Assembly: GCA_964565945.1 (NCBI GenBank)
Contig: CAZMGY010000021.1
Location: forward strand, 124,001 to 188,000
Length of the DNA stretch: 64,000 nucleotides
DNA from: CAZMGY01 sp964565945 [NCBI: uncultured bacterium]
GTDB taxonomy: Bacteria; GCA-001730085
Direction of reading: 5' to 3'
Position numbers and translations under genes: made by a program. Below the pieces are notes generated by a model. The model searched no databases, was not told where the DNA came from, and saw nothing but the letters and a program-made list of their open reading frames with translations. Shown piece after piece: positions 19,124 through 28,912 of this stretch (positions within the stretch are counted from its first letter, which is position 1; each line of letters starts with the position of its first letter).

Positions 19124-20610
19124 GAAAGCTGGCTGAGCTGAAAATCTTTTTGCGCACCCAGTCGATCCCCTAAACTTTGTTTAGCCAAAGAACGATTGTA
19201 GTAAACATCTTTCCAGCCTGGCATTTTATTGAGCGCTTGATCGTAATAACGGACGGATTGATCAAAGTGACCGCGTCGATAAGCGATATTACCTAAGTTG
19301 TAATACGCCTCAGCATTATCAGGATCGATAGTGATCACCACCTGATAATCCTTGACCGCAGCCTCATAATCTTCTAATGCACTATAGCAACGCGCTCTTT
19401 GAAAATAAGCATCTTGCATGCCTGGCTCTAACACTATCCCTTGCGACCAAGCCACTGTAGCTTGCTCAAAATTTTCGGCTTTCATCCAGGTATCGGCAAT
19501 ATCATACCAAAGCGTTGCTTCTGTCGAACCTTTGCTTTTGAGATACATCTGGTAATGCCGAATGGCTTGCCCCCAAACTTTTTTCGCACGATACGCATCT
19601 CCCAACACGCGATGGGCTCCATAAAACGTCGGTTGGACCTGAAGAACGCGCTTCAAGTCTTTAATCGCTACTTCAAGATCTAATTCTTCATAGGCTGCAC
19701 GAGCACGATTATAGTAAACACCCGCTTCGTCCAAACCTTCTTCAATCGCTCGATCATACAAAGCACGTGCTTGACTGACAAAACCTCTTTGCATAAGCAC
19801 CGTCGCTAAATGATTATAAGCATCTGCGTCGTGAGGGTCTTTGGCAATCAAATCTCGAAACACCTGCTCTGCGTACTCATAATTCCCGACAAAAAACCAA
19901 GCCAAACCTAAATTATGTTCTACCCCCACATCGACCATGCCTAGTTTTTTTGTATTTTTTAAGGCCCAAACAGCAATATCATATTGGCGCACTTCCAAGC
20001 TTAACGCTCCAAGATGCGCCCAAGCTTTCACACGAAAAAAATCGCGCTTAACCAAGTCCCGGTAATCGGCAATGGCCAAAGCCGTTTCGCCATTTTGGGC
20101 ATAGGCAAAGGCTTTTTTTTCGAGAGCATCCAAATGATTTTCGTCTAACCTTAGAGTCATTGCCAAATCCGCAATCGTTTCTGGCCAAAGTTGTTGATCA
20201 AAATACACACATCCTCGCCCATAATAAGATGCAATAAGGGGTTGTTTGTCAATTACAAGGTTATAATCCAATAAAGCTTTGCGGTAAAGCTTTCGCTTGG
20301 CAAAAATTTGTGCCCTCAAAAGATAGGCTTGGGTCAGATCTGGATTTAAGTGAATGGCTTGGCTCAAATCAGCAATCTTACCATCTTCATCCATTCGAAT
20401 CCGCGCTCGCCAGTAATAATTCATAGCATTGGTTGGACCATGTTCCACGGCCCAACCAATGCTATCCATGGCTTCGCCCCAACGGTCTTCTTCAAAGAGC
20501 CTCATCGCTTCAAATCGTTTTTTTAAATCTTCTTTTTGATTTGCATCAACTAGTGCGCTAGTTGCTACCAAAACCCCCGCAACCATTATGCTACGTTGAA
20601 CAAGTCCCAT
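19120..20610 (-). CDS. Exported tetratricopeptide-repeat (TPR) protein
   Basis: This protein of about 496 residues has a likely signal peptide (MGLVQRSIMVAGVLVATSALVDA) followed by about a dozen TPR helical repeats, for example AEAYYNLGNIAYRRGHFDQSVRYYDQAL near the C-terminus. TPRs are protein-interaction scaffolds, and the specific partner is unknown. The start is uncertain: ATG at 20610 gives the best signal peptide, while ATG at 20586 overlaps the crcB stop as TAATG. It is the last gene of an overlapping asmA-mutY-crcB-TPR string. Confidence 0.8.
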   Translation of the reverse strand: MGLVQRSIMVAGVLVATSALVDANQKEDLKKRFEAMRLFEEDRWGEAMDSIGWAVEHGPTNAMNYYWRARIRMDEDGKIADLSQAIHLNPDLTQAYLLRAQIFAKRKLYRKALLDYNLVIDKQPLIASYYGRGCVYFDQQLWPETIADLAMTLRLDENHLDALEKKAFAYAQNGETALAIADYRDLVKRDFFRVKAWAHLGALSLEVRQYDIAVWALKNTKKLGMVDVGVEHNLGLAWFFVGNYEYAEQVFRDLIAKDPHDADAYNHLATVLMQRGFVSQARALYDRAIEEGLDEAGVYYNRARAAYEELDLEVAIKDLKRVLQVQPTFYGAHRVLGDAYRAKKVWGQAIRHYQMYLKSKGSTEATLWYDIADTWMKAENFEQATVAWSQGIVLEPGMQDAYFQRARCYSALEDYEAAVKDYQVVITIDPDNAEAYYNLGNIAYRRGHFDQSVRYYDQALNKMPGWKDVYYNRSLAKQSLGDRLGAQKDFQLSQLS

Positions 20611-20963
20611 ACTTTCATCCCCAATCCTGCACACACAAGAGATAAGCTATTATGCAAACCGATATTGGCCAAAGCCCAGCCATAATCCCCTTTTTGAAAC
20701 AACTCCATCGTCTGAAAACTAAAGGTTGAAAAGGTTGTTAAGGCCCCCCCCCCACCAACCAAAATAAAAAGTTTTGCAGCCTCCGAAGAAAAACGTACAC
20801 TAAGCCACACAGCACATAAACCAAACATAAAGGAGCCCAAAATATTAGCGAACAAAACCCCCAAAGATACAGGGAACACAGCCCAGCGATCTATCACAGT
20901 CACCATACCATAACGCAACATTGCCCCCAAAGCCCCTCCTAGCGCAACCCATCCGACTAACAT
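20586..20963 (-). CDS. crcB: CrcB/FluC-type fluoride channel
   Basis: FluC channels export fluoride as dual-topology dimers. The 125-residue, four-helix protein has the family motifs GGALGAMLRYG at the N-terminus, NILGSFMFG (pore Asn) near residue 40, and TTFSTFSFQT near residue 80. The coding strand has a run of ten G at 20744-20753 encoding the glycines of LVGGGGALTTF, a slippage-prone tract. Its start overlaps mutY and its end overlaps the TPR gene. No fluoride riboswitch is apparent because the gene is internal to an operon. Confidence 0.93.
   Translation of the reverse strand: MLVGWVALGGALGAMLRYGMVTVIDRWAVFPVSLGVLFANILGSFMFGLCAVWLSVRFSSEAAKLFILVGGGGALTTFSTFSFQTMELFQKGDYGWALANIGLHNSLSLVCAGLGMKVWDLFNVA
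20744..20753. repeat. Homopolymer tract (C10 on plus, G10 in the crcB coding strand)
   Basis: Ten consecutive C residues on the plus strand lie within the crcB reading frame. Such tracts can change length by slippage and switch a gene on or off. Confidence 0.9.
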
Positions 20964-22015
20964 GCCGCCACCTCAAGAAGTTTATCGACAATACGAGCAC
21001 TGCCCGAAGGCATCGCAAAGGTTTGTATTTCATCCAAGTCAACCCAACGCACCGTTTTGGTCTCTTCAATTTTATCAGTGATTTGGCACGTATACACATG
21101 CAAAGTCACACTGAATTGTGTGTAGTTATGTTTCACTTTGGTTAAAAATTGAGAGTCCGACAACTTAACCCCCAACTCTTCATAAATTTCCCGTTGCAAC
21201 GTTTCTTCGATTTGTTCATTGTTTTCTTTTTTGCCTCCAGGAAATTCCCAAAGCCCCGCCAATAAACCTTCCTGAGGACGTTGCTGAATGTAAAATTTAT
21301 CGTCGCTGCGAATCACAGCTATAGCGGCATCTACTTTATGAATCACTTTTTTCTTAGGTGTAGGAATCAGCTCTTGAATACCTTTTTCGTAAGCCAAACA
21401 AGATGCTTTAATCGGACATAGCAAACACATAGGTTCTCTGGAGCGACAAACCAAAGCACCCATTTCCATCAATGATTGATTAAAATCTCTCATATCAGAA
21501 TAAGGCATAACCTCGTACAAGTAAGCTTTAATCTCTTTATCTTGTTTGGTATCTGCCACACCTTCCTTAGCCAAGAGCCTCATAACAAGACGGCGCACAT
21601 TGGCATCAATAATCGGCTCTCGCAAATCAAAGGCAATGCTCAACACAGCCCCTGTTGTGTAGGGACCAAAACCCGGCAAATGTTTAAGTTCGTCTTTATT
21701 GGAAGGAACCTGCCCTTCGAACTCAGCAACAATGACTTGTGCCGCCGTATGAATATGTTTGGCTCTACGGTAGTACCCCAAGCCTTGCCACACTTTTAAC
21801 ACATCATCGAATGGTGCTACCGCCACATCATAAACACTAGGAAAGACCTCCATCCAGCATTTAAAATAGGGAACCACCGTAGCAACGGTGGTTTGTTGCA
21901 ACATTACCTCGGAAATCCATATTTTGTAAGGATCACGTATTTCACGCCAAGGTAATTTTCTCGCTTGCTTTCGATACCATTCCAACAATGATTGTGCCAA
22001 ATCGCCCATAAACAT
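20957..22015 (-). CDS. mutY: A/G-specific adenine DNA glycosylase
   Basis: MutY removes adenine mispaired with 8-oxoguanine. The 352-residue protein has the HhH-GPD fold. The catalytic Glu lies in SEVMLQQTTV (about residue 38), the helix-hairpin-helix in LPGFGPYTTGAVLSIA (about 115), and the catalytic Asp in IIDANVRR. The [4Fe-4S] ligands are spaced C-X6-C-X2-C-X5-C in VCRSREPMCLLCPIKASC (about 195). From about residue 225 a NUDIX-like domain (LWEFPGGKKENNE) recognises 8-oxoG. The ATG overlaps the upstream asmA-like stop as TAATG. Confidence 0.96.
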   Translation of the reverse strand: MFMGDLAQSLLEWYRKQARKLPWREIRDPYKIWISEVMLQQTTVATVVPYFKCWMEVFPSVYDVAVAPFDDVLKVWQGLGYYRRAKHIHTAAQVIVAEFEGQVPSNKDELKHLPGFGPYTTGAVLSIAFDLREPIIDANVRRLVMRLLAKEGVADTKQDKEIKAYLYEVMPYSDMRDFNQSLMEMGALVCRSREPMCLLCPIKASCLAYEKGIQELIPTPKKKVIHKVDAAIAVIRSDDKFYIQQRPQEGLLAGLWEFPGGKKENNEQIEETLQREIYEELGVKLSDSQFLTKVKHNYTQFSVTLHVYTCQITDKIEETKTVRWVDLDEIQTFAMPSGSARIVDKLLEVAAC

Positions 22016-23937
22016 TAACCTAAAAGAATCTGTTTCAACTGACTTTCGAGCCCCTTGCCAATGCTTTTTAATTCCTCTTTGGCTTGGTCAGCGGCACCCC
22101 CTTGAGACGATTGGCTTAAAAGAGCAGGAAGCAGCTGCGCGGCATGACCTAAAACATCCTTATGAACATCCACAGCTTTAGCTTTTTCCTCATGATCTTG
22201 CTGAAGAAAATCCTTCAGTTCATTTAATAAAGAGCGAAAGACAATATCTATTAAAGCCGACGGCACACTAAATTTGGGATCACGCAGATGTCCATTAAGC
22301 GTAAAAGGAACAATAAATCGATCATTATGATCTTTAAGATATTGACGTATCGACACTGTAAGGAATCCAAACACCTGTATTCCTTGTTCGAATTCTAATT
22401 GCTGGATCAATAATTTATTCTCGGCATTCACATAATCATTCACGATCTTACCTCGTGATTGCAAATCTAAAATCCCCTTAGCCACTTTCCCCTTAAGTTG
22501 TTTCGGCAAAAAAGACTCAAATCTCATTATGTCGACATCTTGAACCTCAGTAAAAAACCTAAGATTTAAAGGTTTTAACCTGGGAATCACTTCTCCTTCT
22601 ACCGACACATCACCTTGCCTAGCTAAAACAGCCGTCAACGAAAAGTGTGCATATTTATCTTGATTAAGATGAATATCTTGAGCTAATAATTTCACTTGTT
22701 CCAAATCAATCCTTTTGATATTTTCATCACTTTGATCCAAATAACGTACCGTTCCATGTTTAACATTCAGTTTCTCAATGTTTAGTTTAAGTCGATGTAG
22801 TGAGCTTGGAACCTTATCTTTTTTAAAAAATCCTTGGCGCACTTTCTTCTTAAATGTTTCTAATTCACTTTTTTGTTCAAAAGCTTCTGGTTGCTTAATA
22901 TAAGTATAAGAAAAATCATCAATATCAATACGGTCGATATGAGGAACAGCCTTTCGGACATCAAGCGGTCCCTGGATGTTGATTCCTTTCAGTATTAAAT
23001 TGTCTTGCACGCTCAGTTCAGGCACAGTAACTTGAACATAAGGTGTCCGATCGAGGTCTCTTATACGAATATGACACGTCAAATTAGGGTTCAATAAGAA
23101 GACTTGCTGCAACTTTTCTGAACCAACACTTTGTGTTGGTTTCACATTTTTGAGTCGTGCTTCGATAGCAAGTTCATTGGGGCTTGGCGTAGACGTAATA
23201 AAGTCAATCGTGCCGTCTATACGCAAAGATTCGCCCCAAAAAGGCTTCACCGACTCAATGGGAAAGTCAGTTAATATCTGTTTAATTTCCACCAATTTAA
23301 ACTTTTCGGGTGTATAAATAAATTTAGCATCGATAAACAAGGGGGTTCCCCGATCATCTCCGATAAAAGCATTCACGGTCACTCGACTTAATCGATCTGC
23401 CCATAAAATATTTTGCAACTCCATTTGATCAATAAAAACAGCTTTGTGTTCACCCGAATAAATCGTAATATCTTCAACATGAACAGACTCTACGCGAAGT
23501 TCCAAAGAAGACTCGAAAGTAGTAGCAATTTGCTCAACAGGTTTGGTGCCACTTTGTTTAACTTTATTTTTGATCTCTTGGCTCTTAAAGAAGTTCACCA
23601 ATTTAACCAAATCTTGCAAAACAATCTTCCCTTGCTTCATTTCGATTGATTTCACTTCAATCGATTTATTCAACAATGCCCGCAAAGAAATTTTTGCCTT
23701 AAAATCTTGCAAAACCACTTGTTTTATAAGAGGATCAGTCACTTCGATCGACAAATCTTTTAGAGCTAAGGTTTGAGTTAAAGGATTAATCTTCATAGCA
23801 CTAAAGTCACAAGACACACTCATTTTTTGATTAATCATCTTAAGAACATAATTTTGCAAATAACTCCGTCCAACAAACCATATCAAAACAAGCAAGGCAA
23901 AGCTCAACAAGACACTAATAATAAACCATTTTTTCAT
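22015..23937 (-). CDS. AsmA/DUF748-family inner-membrane protein
   Basis: The 640-residue protein has one N-terminal transmembrane anchor (KKWFIISVLLSFALLVLIW) and a long beta-rich periplasmic part. The repeated short-strand pattern, with lines such as LTQTLALKDLSIEVTDP and LNIEKLNVKHGTVRY, is characteristic of AsmA-like/DUF748 proteins. Members of this clan are implicated in lipid transport between membranes and outer-membrane upkeep. The ATG has GGAGGG eight bases upstream. It heads the overlapping string asmA-mutY-crcB-TPR. Confidence 0.78.
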   Translation of the reverse strand: MKKWFIISVLLSFALLVLIWFVGRSYLQNYVLKMINQKMSVSCDFSAMKINPLTQTLALKDLSIEVTDPLIKQVVLQDFKAKISLRALLNKSIEVKSIEMKQGKIVLQDLVKLVNFFKSQEIKNKVKQSGTKPVEQIATTFESSLELRVESVHVEDITIYSGEHKAVFIDQMELQNILWADRLSRVTVNAFIGDDRGTPLFIDAKFIYTPEKFKLVEIKQILTDFPIESVKPFWGESLRIDGTIDFITSTPSPNELAIEARLKNVKPTQSVGSEKLQQVFLLNPNLTCHIRIRDLDRTPYVQVTVPELSVQDNLILKGINIQGPLDVRKAVPHIDRIDIDDFSYTYIKQPEAFEQKSELETFKKKVRQGFFKKDKVPSSLHRLKLNIEKLNVKHGTVRYLDQSDENIKRIDLEQVKLLAQDIHLNQDKYAHFSLTAVLARQGDVSVEGEVIPRLKPLNLRFFTEVQDVDIMRFESFLPKQLKGKVAKGILDLQSRGKIVNDYVNAENKLLIQQLEFEQGIQVFGFLTVSIRQYLKDHNDRFIVPFTLNGHLRDPKFSVPSALIDIVFRSLLNELKDFLQQDHEEKAKAVDVHKDVLGHAAQLLPALLSQSSQGGAADQAKEELKSIGKGLESQLKQILLG

Positions 23938-24137
23938 AAAACCCTCCGGATACCCTATCTTAATTAGAGGCCTCTTTGTATTGCATCATCTCTTTGCAAA
24001 AAAACCTATAATATTGTGATACAGGATAGCTCATCATGCAAGCCCTAATCCAATAAGTTCACCAAACGCTTTATATAATCTTTGGAGGGCCTATGTTATA
24101 CTATCTTTTCCTTAAAATATAAAAAAGGGTGTCCGCC

Positions 24138-24953
24138 GTGCAACAATACCTAGAACTTGTTCAACATATCCTAACTCATGGAGAAAAACGTAGTGATCGA
24201 ACCCATATAGGAACATTGTCAGTATTTGGAACACAAACAAAATATGATTTAAGAGATGGATTTCCGTTGTTAACCACGAAAAAAATTTTTTTTTCAACTG
24301 TTGTGCGAGAACTCCTCTGGTTTCTTAAAGGTTCAACGAATATTCAGGATAACCTCACTCAACACACATCTATTTGGGATGCCTGGGCCGATAAAACCGG
24401 CGATCTTGGACCTATATATGGTCATCAGTGGCGCTTCTGGGAAAAGTTCACCTGGAACAAAGAACAACAAAAATATCAAAAGGAGTCAATCGATCAAATC
24501 TCTCAAGCTATCGAAATGATTAAAAGCAACCCAACCTCGCGACGCATTATTGTGAGTGCATGGAATGTCGCCGACATCGAAAAAATGGCTATTCCTCCCT
24601 GCCATTCCTTTTTTCAATTTTACGTTGTCAATGGACGATTAGATTGTCAGCTCTATCAACGCTCGGCCGATATTGCGCTTGGCTTTCCTTTTAATATTGC
24701 CAGTTATGCACTTTTGATAACAATGATAGCGCAAGAGTGTCAATTAACCCCAGGAATTTTCACCCACACCATTGGTGACGCACACATTTATCTTAACCAT
24801 ATTGAGGGGCTTAAAGAACAACTCACAAGAACGCCTCAAGCCAGGCCACAAGTTACTATTGCACCCAAGCCCTTGTTTGATATTGAGTTTGAAAATATTA
24901 CGCTTCATAACTATAGCCATGCACCCTTCATAGAGTTTCCGATTGCGGTATGA
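24138..24953 (+). CDS. thyA: Thymidylate synthase
   Basis: ThyA methylates dUMP to dTMP using methylenetetrahydrofolate. The 271-residue protein has the folate/dUMP motifs [11 protein letters not shown] and [10 protein letters not shown], the catalytic cysteine in [11 protein letters not shown] (about residue 155), and [18 protein letters not shown] chose the GTG at 24138, spaced eight bases from AAAGGG, because QQYLELVQ then aligns with the start of known ThyA proteins; an in-frame GTG at 24129 is too close to that site. It overlaps folA by four bases. Confidence 0.96.
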   Translation: MQQYLELVQHILTHGEKRSDRTHIGTLSVFGTQTKYDLRDGFPLLTTKKIFFSTVVRELLWFLKGSTNIQDNLTQHTSIWDAWADKTGDLGPIYGHQWRFWEKFTWNKEQQKYQKESIDQISQAIEMIKSNPTSRRIIVSAWNVADIEKMAIPPCHSFFQFYVVNGRLDCQLYQRSADIALGFPFNIASYALLITMIAQECQLTPGIFTHTIGDAHIYLNHIEGLKEQLTRTPQARPQVTIAPKPLFDIEFENITLHNYSHAPFIEFPIAV

Positions 24954-25522
24954 ATACGTTTGATATCGTAGTAGCCCACGATCTGGATAAAGGCATTGGT
25001 ATCTACCAAGGTTTACCATGGCAACTTAAAAGCGATCTTGAACATTTTCGCAATTTAACAAGAACACCCTCTGGCCAACATAAGCAAAATGCCGTAATTA
25101 TAGGGCGTAAAACATGGGAATCTTTACCATCTGCCTTTCGCCCACTTCCTCAAAGATTTAACGCTATTCTTTCCCGATCGTATCACATCTTTAAGCCAAA
25201 CTGTCGAACATTTACCAGTTTTACTGAGGCAGTAGAGACTCTATCCAACAGCAACTCTATCGAGCATATTTTTGTGATCGGCGGGGCGCAACTGTATGAT
25301 GCCGCTCTTGAACACTCTGGATGCCGGAAGATTTTCGTGACCCAAATCGCTCACAAGTTTAACTGCGATACATTTTTTTCAAAGAACTACAATTATTTAA
25401 AGAACTTCAAGTTAATTGAAGAATCCGCCACATGTAAAGAAGGCGATTTATCATTCTGCTTTCAGACCTATCAGAAAAACGAATTAGCCCCAAAATTAAA
25501 AAAATCCCGATTTAGATTTTGA
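24950..25522 (+). CDS. folA: Dihydrofolate reductase
   Basis: DHFR regenerates tetrahydrofolate from the dihydrofolate made by ThyA, which explains the ATGA-overlapping thyA-folA pair. The 190-residue protein shows [20 protein letters not shown], then [26 protein letters not shown], and [15 protein letters not shown]. It is somewhat longer than the usual 160-170 residues, with a basic C-terminal tail (KLKKSRFRF). Sequence downstream is decayed, so the tail could be altered by that. Confidence 0.95.
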   Translation: MNTFDIVVAHDLDKGIGIYQGLPWQLKSDLEHFRNLTRTPSGQHKQNAVIIGRKTWESLPSAFRPLPQRFNAILSRSYHIFKPNCRTFTSFTEAVETLSNSNSIEHIFVIGGAQLYDAALEHSGCRKIFVTQIAHKFNCDTFFSKNYNYLKNFKLIEESATCKEGDLSFCFQTYQKNELAPKLKKSRFRF

Positions 25523-25544
25523 TTATGCAAAGGGCTTAAAAATT

Positions 25545-25908
25545 ATGTTAGAAAATAAAGAAAGCCCACTTGGTTTTTTAAAAGAATATAAAAATTAATG
25601 AAATTAACACAGCTAAAGAATGTGCTCAAAATGAATATTGTGATTTTCTTGTACATCAAAAACTATTCGGTGAAATGTTAATTATAGAAAGATTTTTTAA
25701 AAAGTACTCCTGGATATAAAACAACCCCATTGTTACTATATTGCTTAATAGCTCAAAAAACAAAAGCCCTATAATTAACTTTTCAATATCGGATGATTAT
25801 ACTGACCCCAAAAAAGAACTTAAGATTTTATGCAAGTCTTTAAAATGACAATAAACATATCACTGGTGCTATTAGAAAGAATTTAAAAGAGATACTCTCA
25901 TTTAAATA
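25545..25908 (+). pseudogene. Degenerate remnant of an unrecognised gene
   Basis: Reading across at least three frame changes gives protein-like stretches: MLENKESPLGFLKEYKN, NEYCDFLVHQKLFGEML, YKTTPLLLYCLIAQKTKA, ISDDYTDPKKELKILCKSL and HITGAIRKNLKEILSFK, then TAA. The DNA is very AT-rich compared with thyA-folA. I do not recognise the family. It fills the gap between folA and the atp pseudogene. Confidence 0.45.
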
Positions 25909-25967
25909 ATTTAACTTAGGACAATAAGCAACAATAATGGAAACAGTCTATGATATCATTCCCAACT

Positions 25968-26640
25968 TAGATCATCGAAACAGCGTCATACTGAGCATAA
26001 AGCTCCATCAATTGTGCGACCACATTTTCGAGATATTCATCGGTCACACCTGCTCCAGAATTATCAATCGCTAATTTAATTGTTGCTCCTGATTTATTAA
26101 AAATCACACCTCCTCGTTTACCAATTAAAACCAACTCATACGAGTAAGTATCGTTAAGTAGTTTTTGAATTTTACAAATAACCGCGCTGTTGTAGTTTCC
26201 ACATAAACCACGGTCTCCAGTTACAATCACTAAAAGCTCTTTGTCGTGTGTCTTCGCTAGTTTACGAAAAAAAGGATCTTTCGTTTCGTAATTACGTTCA
26301 GCGACATCTTTGACAACATCATTCATCATAAAAGCAATAGTCCGAAAATATCCAAAACTTAGGTTTCGATGATAGGAAGAGCAGTGAAAGAACCTCCACC
26401 TTTCTCTTAATTTAACTTCGCCGCAGGTTTCAATAAACGCGAGTAGGCATAAAAAACGGTCTCCCGGATAAATTTCACGCCCTGGAGGACGCCACAAAAG
26501 CAACGCTAACTGACGATATGCCACGGCATGCTTGGACCAAAATCATCATAAATAACCAAGGCCTGCTCACCTTTGTCGCGAAAATACTCGCCCATGGCCA
26601 GGCACCCCTGTAAGCCAAAATGTCCTGCATCGCAACCAGA
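25968..26640 (-). pseudogene. Rearranged partial copy of atpA and atpG
   Basis: The minus strand closely matches the plus-strand ATP synthase operon in two blocks. About 26330-26640 corresponds to atpA 58669-58974 (for example [16 protein letters not shown]). About 25968-26330 corresponds to atpG 59632-60000 (for example [19 protein letters not shown]). The roughly 660 bases between these two blocks in the intact operon are missing. The alpha part has frameshifts; the gamma part stays open for about 115 codons and ends at a new TAA. Many substitutions separate the copies, so the duplication is old or came from a diverged relative. It cannot make a working subunit. Confidence 0.9.
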
Positions 26641-26655
26641 AAATAGCGAGCTGGC

Positions 26656-28728
26656 TTAAAGATCACGAACCACACGAAAACCATTGTAATAATAGCGAAC
26701 ATTTTGAGAGTTGTAATAGCGGTTCGAGGTTCGTAAAAGGCTAGGATAATCACCCCAATCACCACCGCGTAAAACACGACGATCCCAAGTGCCTCCCGCA
26801 ACAGGATTCACAGTAACTCCCCAATCATAATAATCATCGTGATAAACATCCTGACACCATTCCCAAACATTACCAGCCATATCATACAAACCATAAGCAT
26901 TGGGGGCATAAGACCCTACCTTTTTCAAAGTAAACGCGCCTATCCATTCTTTGCCGTAGTTAGCTAACTTAAACTGGGGTGCTTGATTCCCCCAAGGATA
27001 CTTATAATTATTCCCTCCTTTAGCGGCTTTTTCCCACTCGGCTTCTGTTGGTAAACGATAGGTGTCATAGGGTACATTTTCATACTCACACAACCAATGA
27101 CAAAAAGCAATCGCATCTTCCCACGACACATTCACAACGGGAACATCTAAAATCTCTTCGGGTACATGATCTTTGGTCCAAAGCGTATACTCACTATCAA
27201 CTCCAAAAACATTAACTGGTTCTCGATATCCAGATTCCCTCACAAAAACCTGATATTGGCGGTTGATAACCTCGTATTGCCCCATATAAAAAGAATCCAC
27301 TTGCACCTCTCGCACAGGAAGCTCGTCATCATCCCCTTCCTTAAAAGTATCTCCCATCTCAAAGCTTCCACTGGGAATAAAGTTAAATGACATGCCAAGG
27401 TTTTTCGACACAACCTGAAGTGGTTTTTGAAAACGAGAATCCAATTCCTGATTGTTCGCCTGAACATCCAACATAAGACTCGGGTCCATCCTTTCAGGAA
27501 CTTCATTAAGAGATTGGTACCATGCATAAACGCCATAACTCGCACCGCCAAAAACAGCTATCATTAAAACAAGTGACACCAAAAGGGTTAAACTTGCCTT
27601 AACTTTATCAGTGGTCGTCATATTTTCTTTCGAAAAGGAAAGAACCTTACTCTCCAATCTTTGATTACGAACCATTAAGCGTTCATTTTCTAAATCATAA
27701 AGCAATGCTGCAACCGATTGATAACGATCTTTAACCTCAGACTCTAAGGCCTTGCATAAAATTTGAGCCAATCTCTGAGATATAAACCTTTCTTTAGATA
27801 TAGGTATTTTAAAATGCCCCATAGGAACTTTATAAAAGAGCATTTCATAAAAAATAACACCCACAGAAAAAATATCGGCCCGCTCATCAACTTCCGCCGC
27901 ATCCATAGTTTGTTCTGGAGCCATATAATAGGCCGTCCCCATAGAAGACGTCGTTTTCGTGACACTTTGAACGCAACGGCTTTTGGCAATACCAAAATCC
28001 ATAATCTTAACAGCACCTGTTTTAGAAAGCATAATATTATCGGGCTTAATGTCGCGGTGAATGGTGTTTTTATGGGCTTCCTGAAGCCCCTGACAAACTT
28101 GAATAACAATGTCAAACACCTCATCGATATCAGCCCTTTGAACTCGATCATGAATCCAACGGCGTAAGGTTATACCATCGATGTATTCCATTAAAATATA
28201 AGGATTATTTTCGAACTCACCAAAACTAATCGCCCGGGTCAAATTAATATGCATCACTTCGCTAATAATTTTGGCTTCATTTTCAAATCGCTGTTTCAAC
28301 TCACTTTTTTGCATCAACGATGGATGAAGAACTTTAAGAGCACGAATTTCTCCCAAATTGATATCATAAACTTTATAAACCTCGCCCATTCCTCCACTAC
28401 CGAGCATCTTTTCAATACGGTAGCGATCTGCAAAAATAAACCCTTCTTTAAAGCGCCCCTGTCTATTGGCAATAGATTGAGAAGAGGGCTTTGTTCTAGG
28501 TTGACTGTATTGGGTTGCTGGCAACGAATCATCCCTAGATTTTAGTTTTAACTTGGGATTCTTGCGAGCAAAAGAAACATGTGTGATTTCAGACGCGTGT
28601 GCTTGTGTCCCAGACGGGGCTGTATCTTCAAGTTTATTATTTTTAGGGGAATTCGCAACCAGTTCTCCACAATTAACGCAAAACTGATTCTTTTCGTTAT
28701 TGTATGCCCCACACTTACCACAATACAC
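26656..28728 (-). CDS. Zinc-ribbon Ser/Thr protein kinase fused to an FGE-sulfatase domain
   Basis: This membrane protein of 690 residues has four parts. A zinc ribbon begins it (YCGKCG and FCVNCG, residues 2-21). A Hanks-type kinase (about 105-360) has the glycine loop LGSGGMGEVYK, the ATP-binding Lys in ALKVL, the catalytic HRDIKPDNIML, DFGIAK and APEQ. A transmembrane helix lies at about 415-435. The periplasmic C-terminus is an FGE-sulfatase/SUMF1-type domain: FIPSGSFEMGD, YRLPTEAEWEKAAKGG, DMAGNVWEWCQD and RVLRGGDW. The catalytic cysteines of true formylglycine enzymes are not evident, so the domain may bind ligand. I chose GTG at 28728 next to the zinc ribbon; the frame is open back to 28860. 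Targets are unknown. Confidence 0.88.
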   Translation of the reverse strand: MYCGKCGAYNNEKNQFCVNCGELVANSPKNNKLEDTAPSGTQAHASEITHVSFARKNPKLKLKSRDDSLPATQYSQPRTKPSSQSIANRQGRFKEGFIFADRYRIEKMLGSGGMGEVYKVYDINLGEIRALKVLHPSLMQKSELKQRFENEAKIISEVMHINLTRAISFGEFENNPYILMEYIDGITLRRWIHDRVQRADIDEVFDIVIQVCQGLQEAHKNTIHRDIKPDNIMLSKTGAVKIMDFGIAKSRCVQSVTKTTSSMGTAYYMAPEQTMDAAEVDERADIFSVGVIFYEMLFYKVPMGHFKIPISKERFISQRLAQILCKALESEVKDRYQSVAALLYDLENERLMVRNQRLESKVLSFSKENMTTTDKVKASLTLLVSLVLMIAVFGGASYGVYAWYQSLNEVPERMDPSLMLDVQANNQELDSRFQKPLQVVSKNLGMSFNFIPSGSFEMGDTFKEGDDDELPVREVQVDSFYMGQYEVINRQYQVFVRESGYREPVNVFGVDSEYTLWTKDHVPEEILDVPVVNVSWEDAIAFCHWLCEYENVPYDTYRLPTEAEWEKAAKGGNNYKYPWGNQAPQFKLANYGKEWIGAFTLKKVGSYAPNAYGLYDMAGNVWEWCQDVYHDDYYDWGVTVNPVAGGTWDRRVLRGGDWGDYPSLLRTSNRYYNSQNVRYYYNGFRVVRDL

Positions 28729-28912
28729 TGCAAAACACCCTACCCTTACACACTTTAAGGTATCTACACTTTTGAAAACAATCAAAGCCACTATGCTAAA
28801 AATAATCCGAACATAGTATACCATGAGAGACACACTTCGGTTCAATAAGATTTTCCTCATCAGAAACGTTCAGAGGAGAAAGCGAATTCAAACATCTTAT
28901 TTGAGGCCAAGT

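Noticed and set aside
24112-24297. A minus-strand ORF over the thyA start
   Set aside because: It is a shadow frame of thyA with no homology or ribosome site.
26475-26801. A 108-codon hydrophobic ORF across the kinase-FGE 3' end
   Set aside because: It is an antiframe shadow of the FGE domain running into the atp pseudogene.
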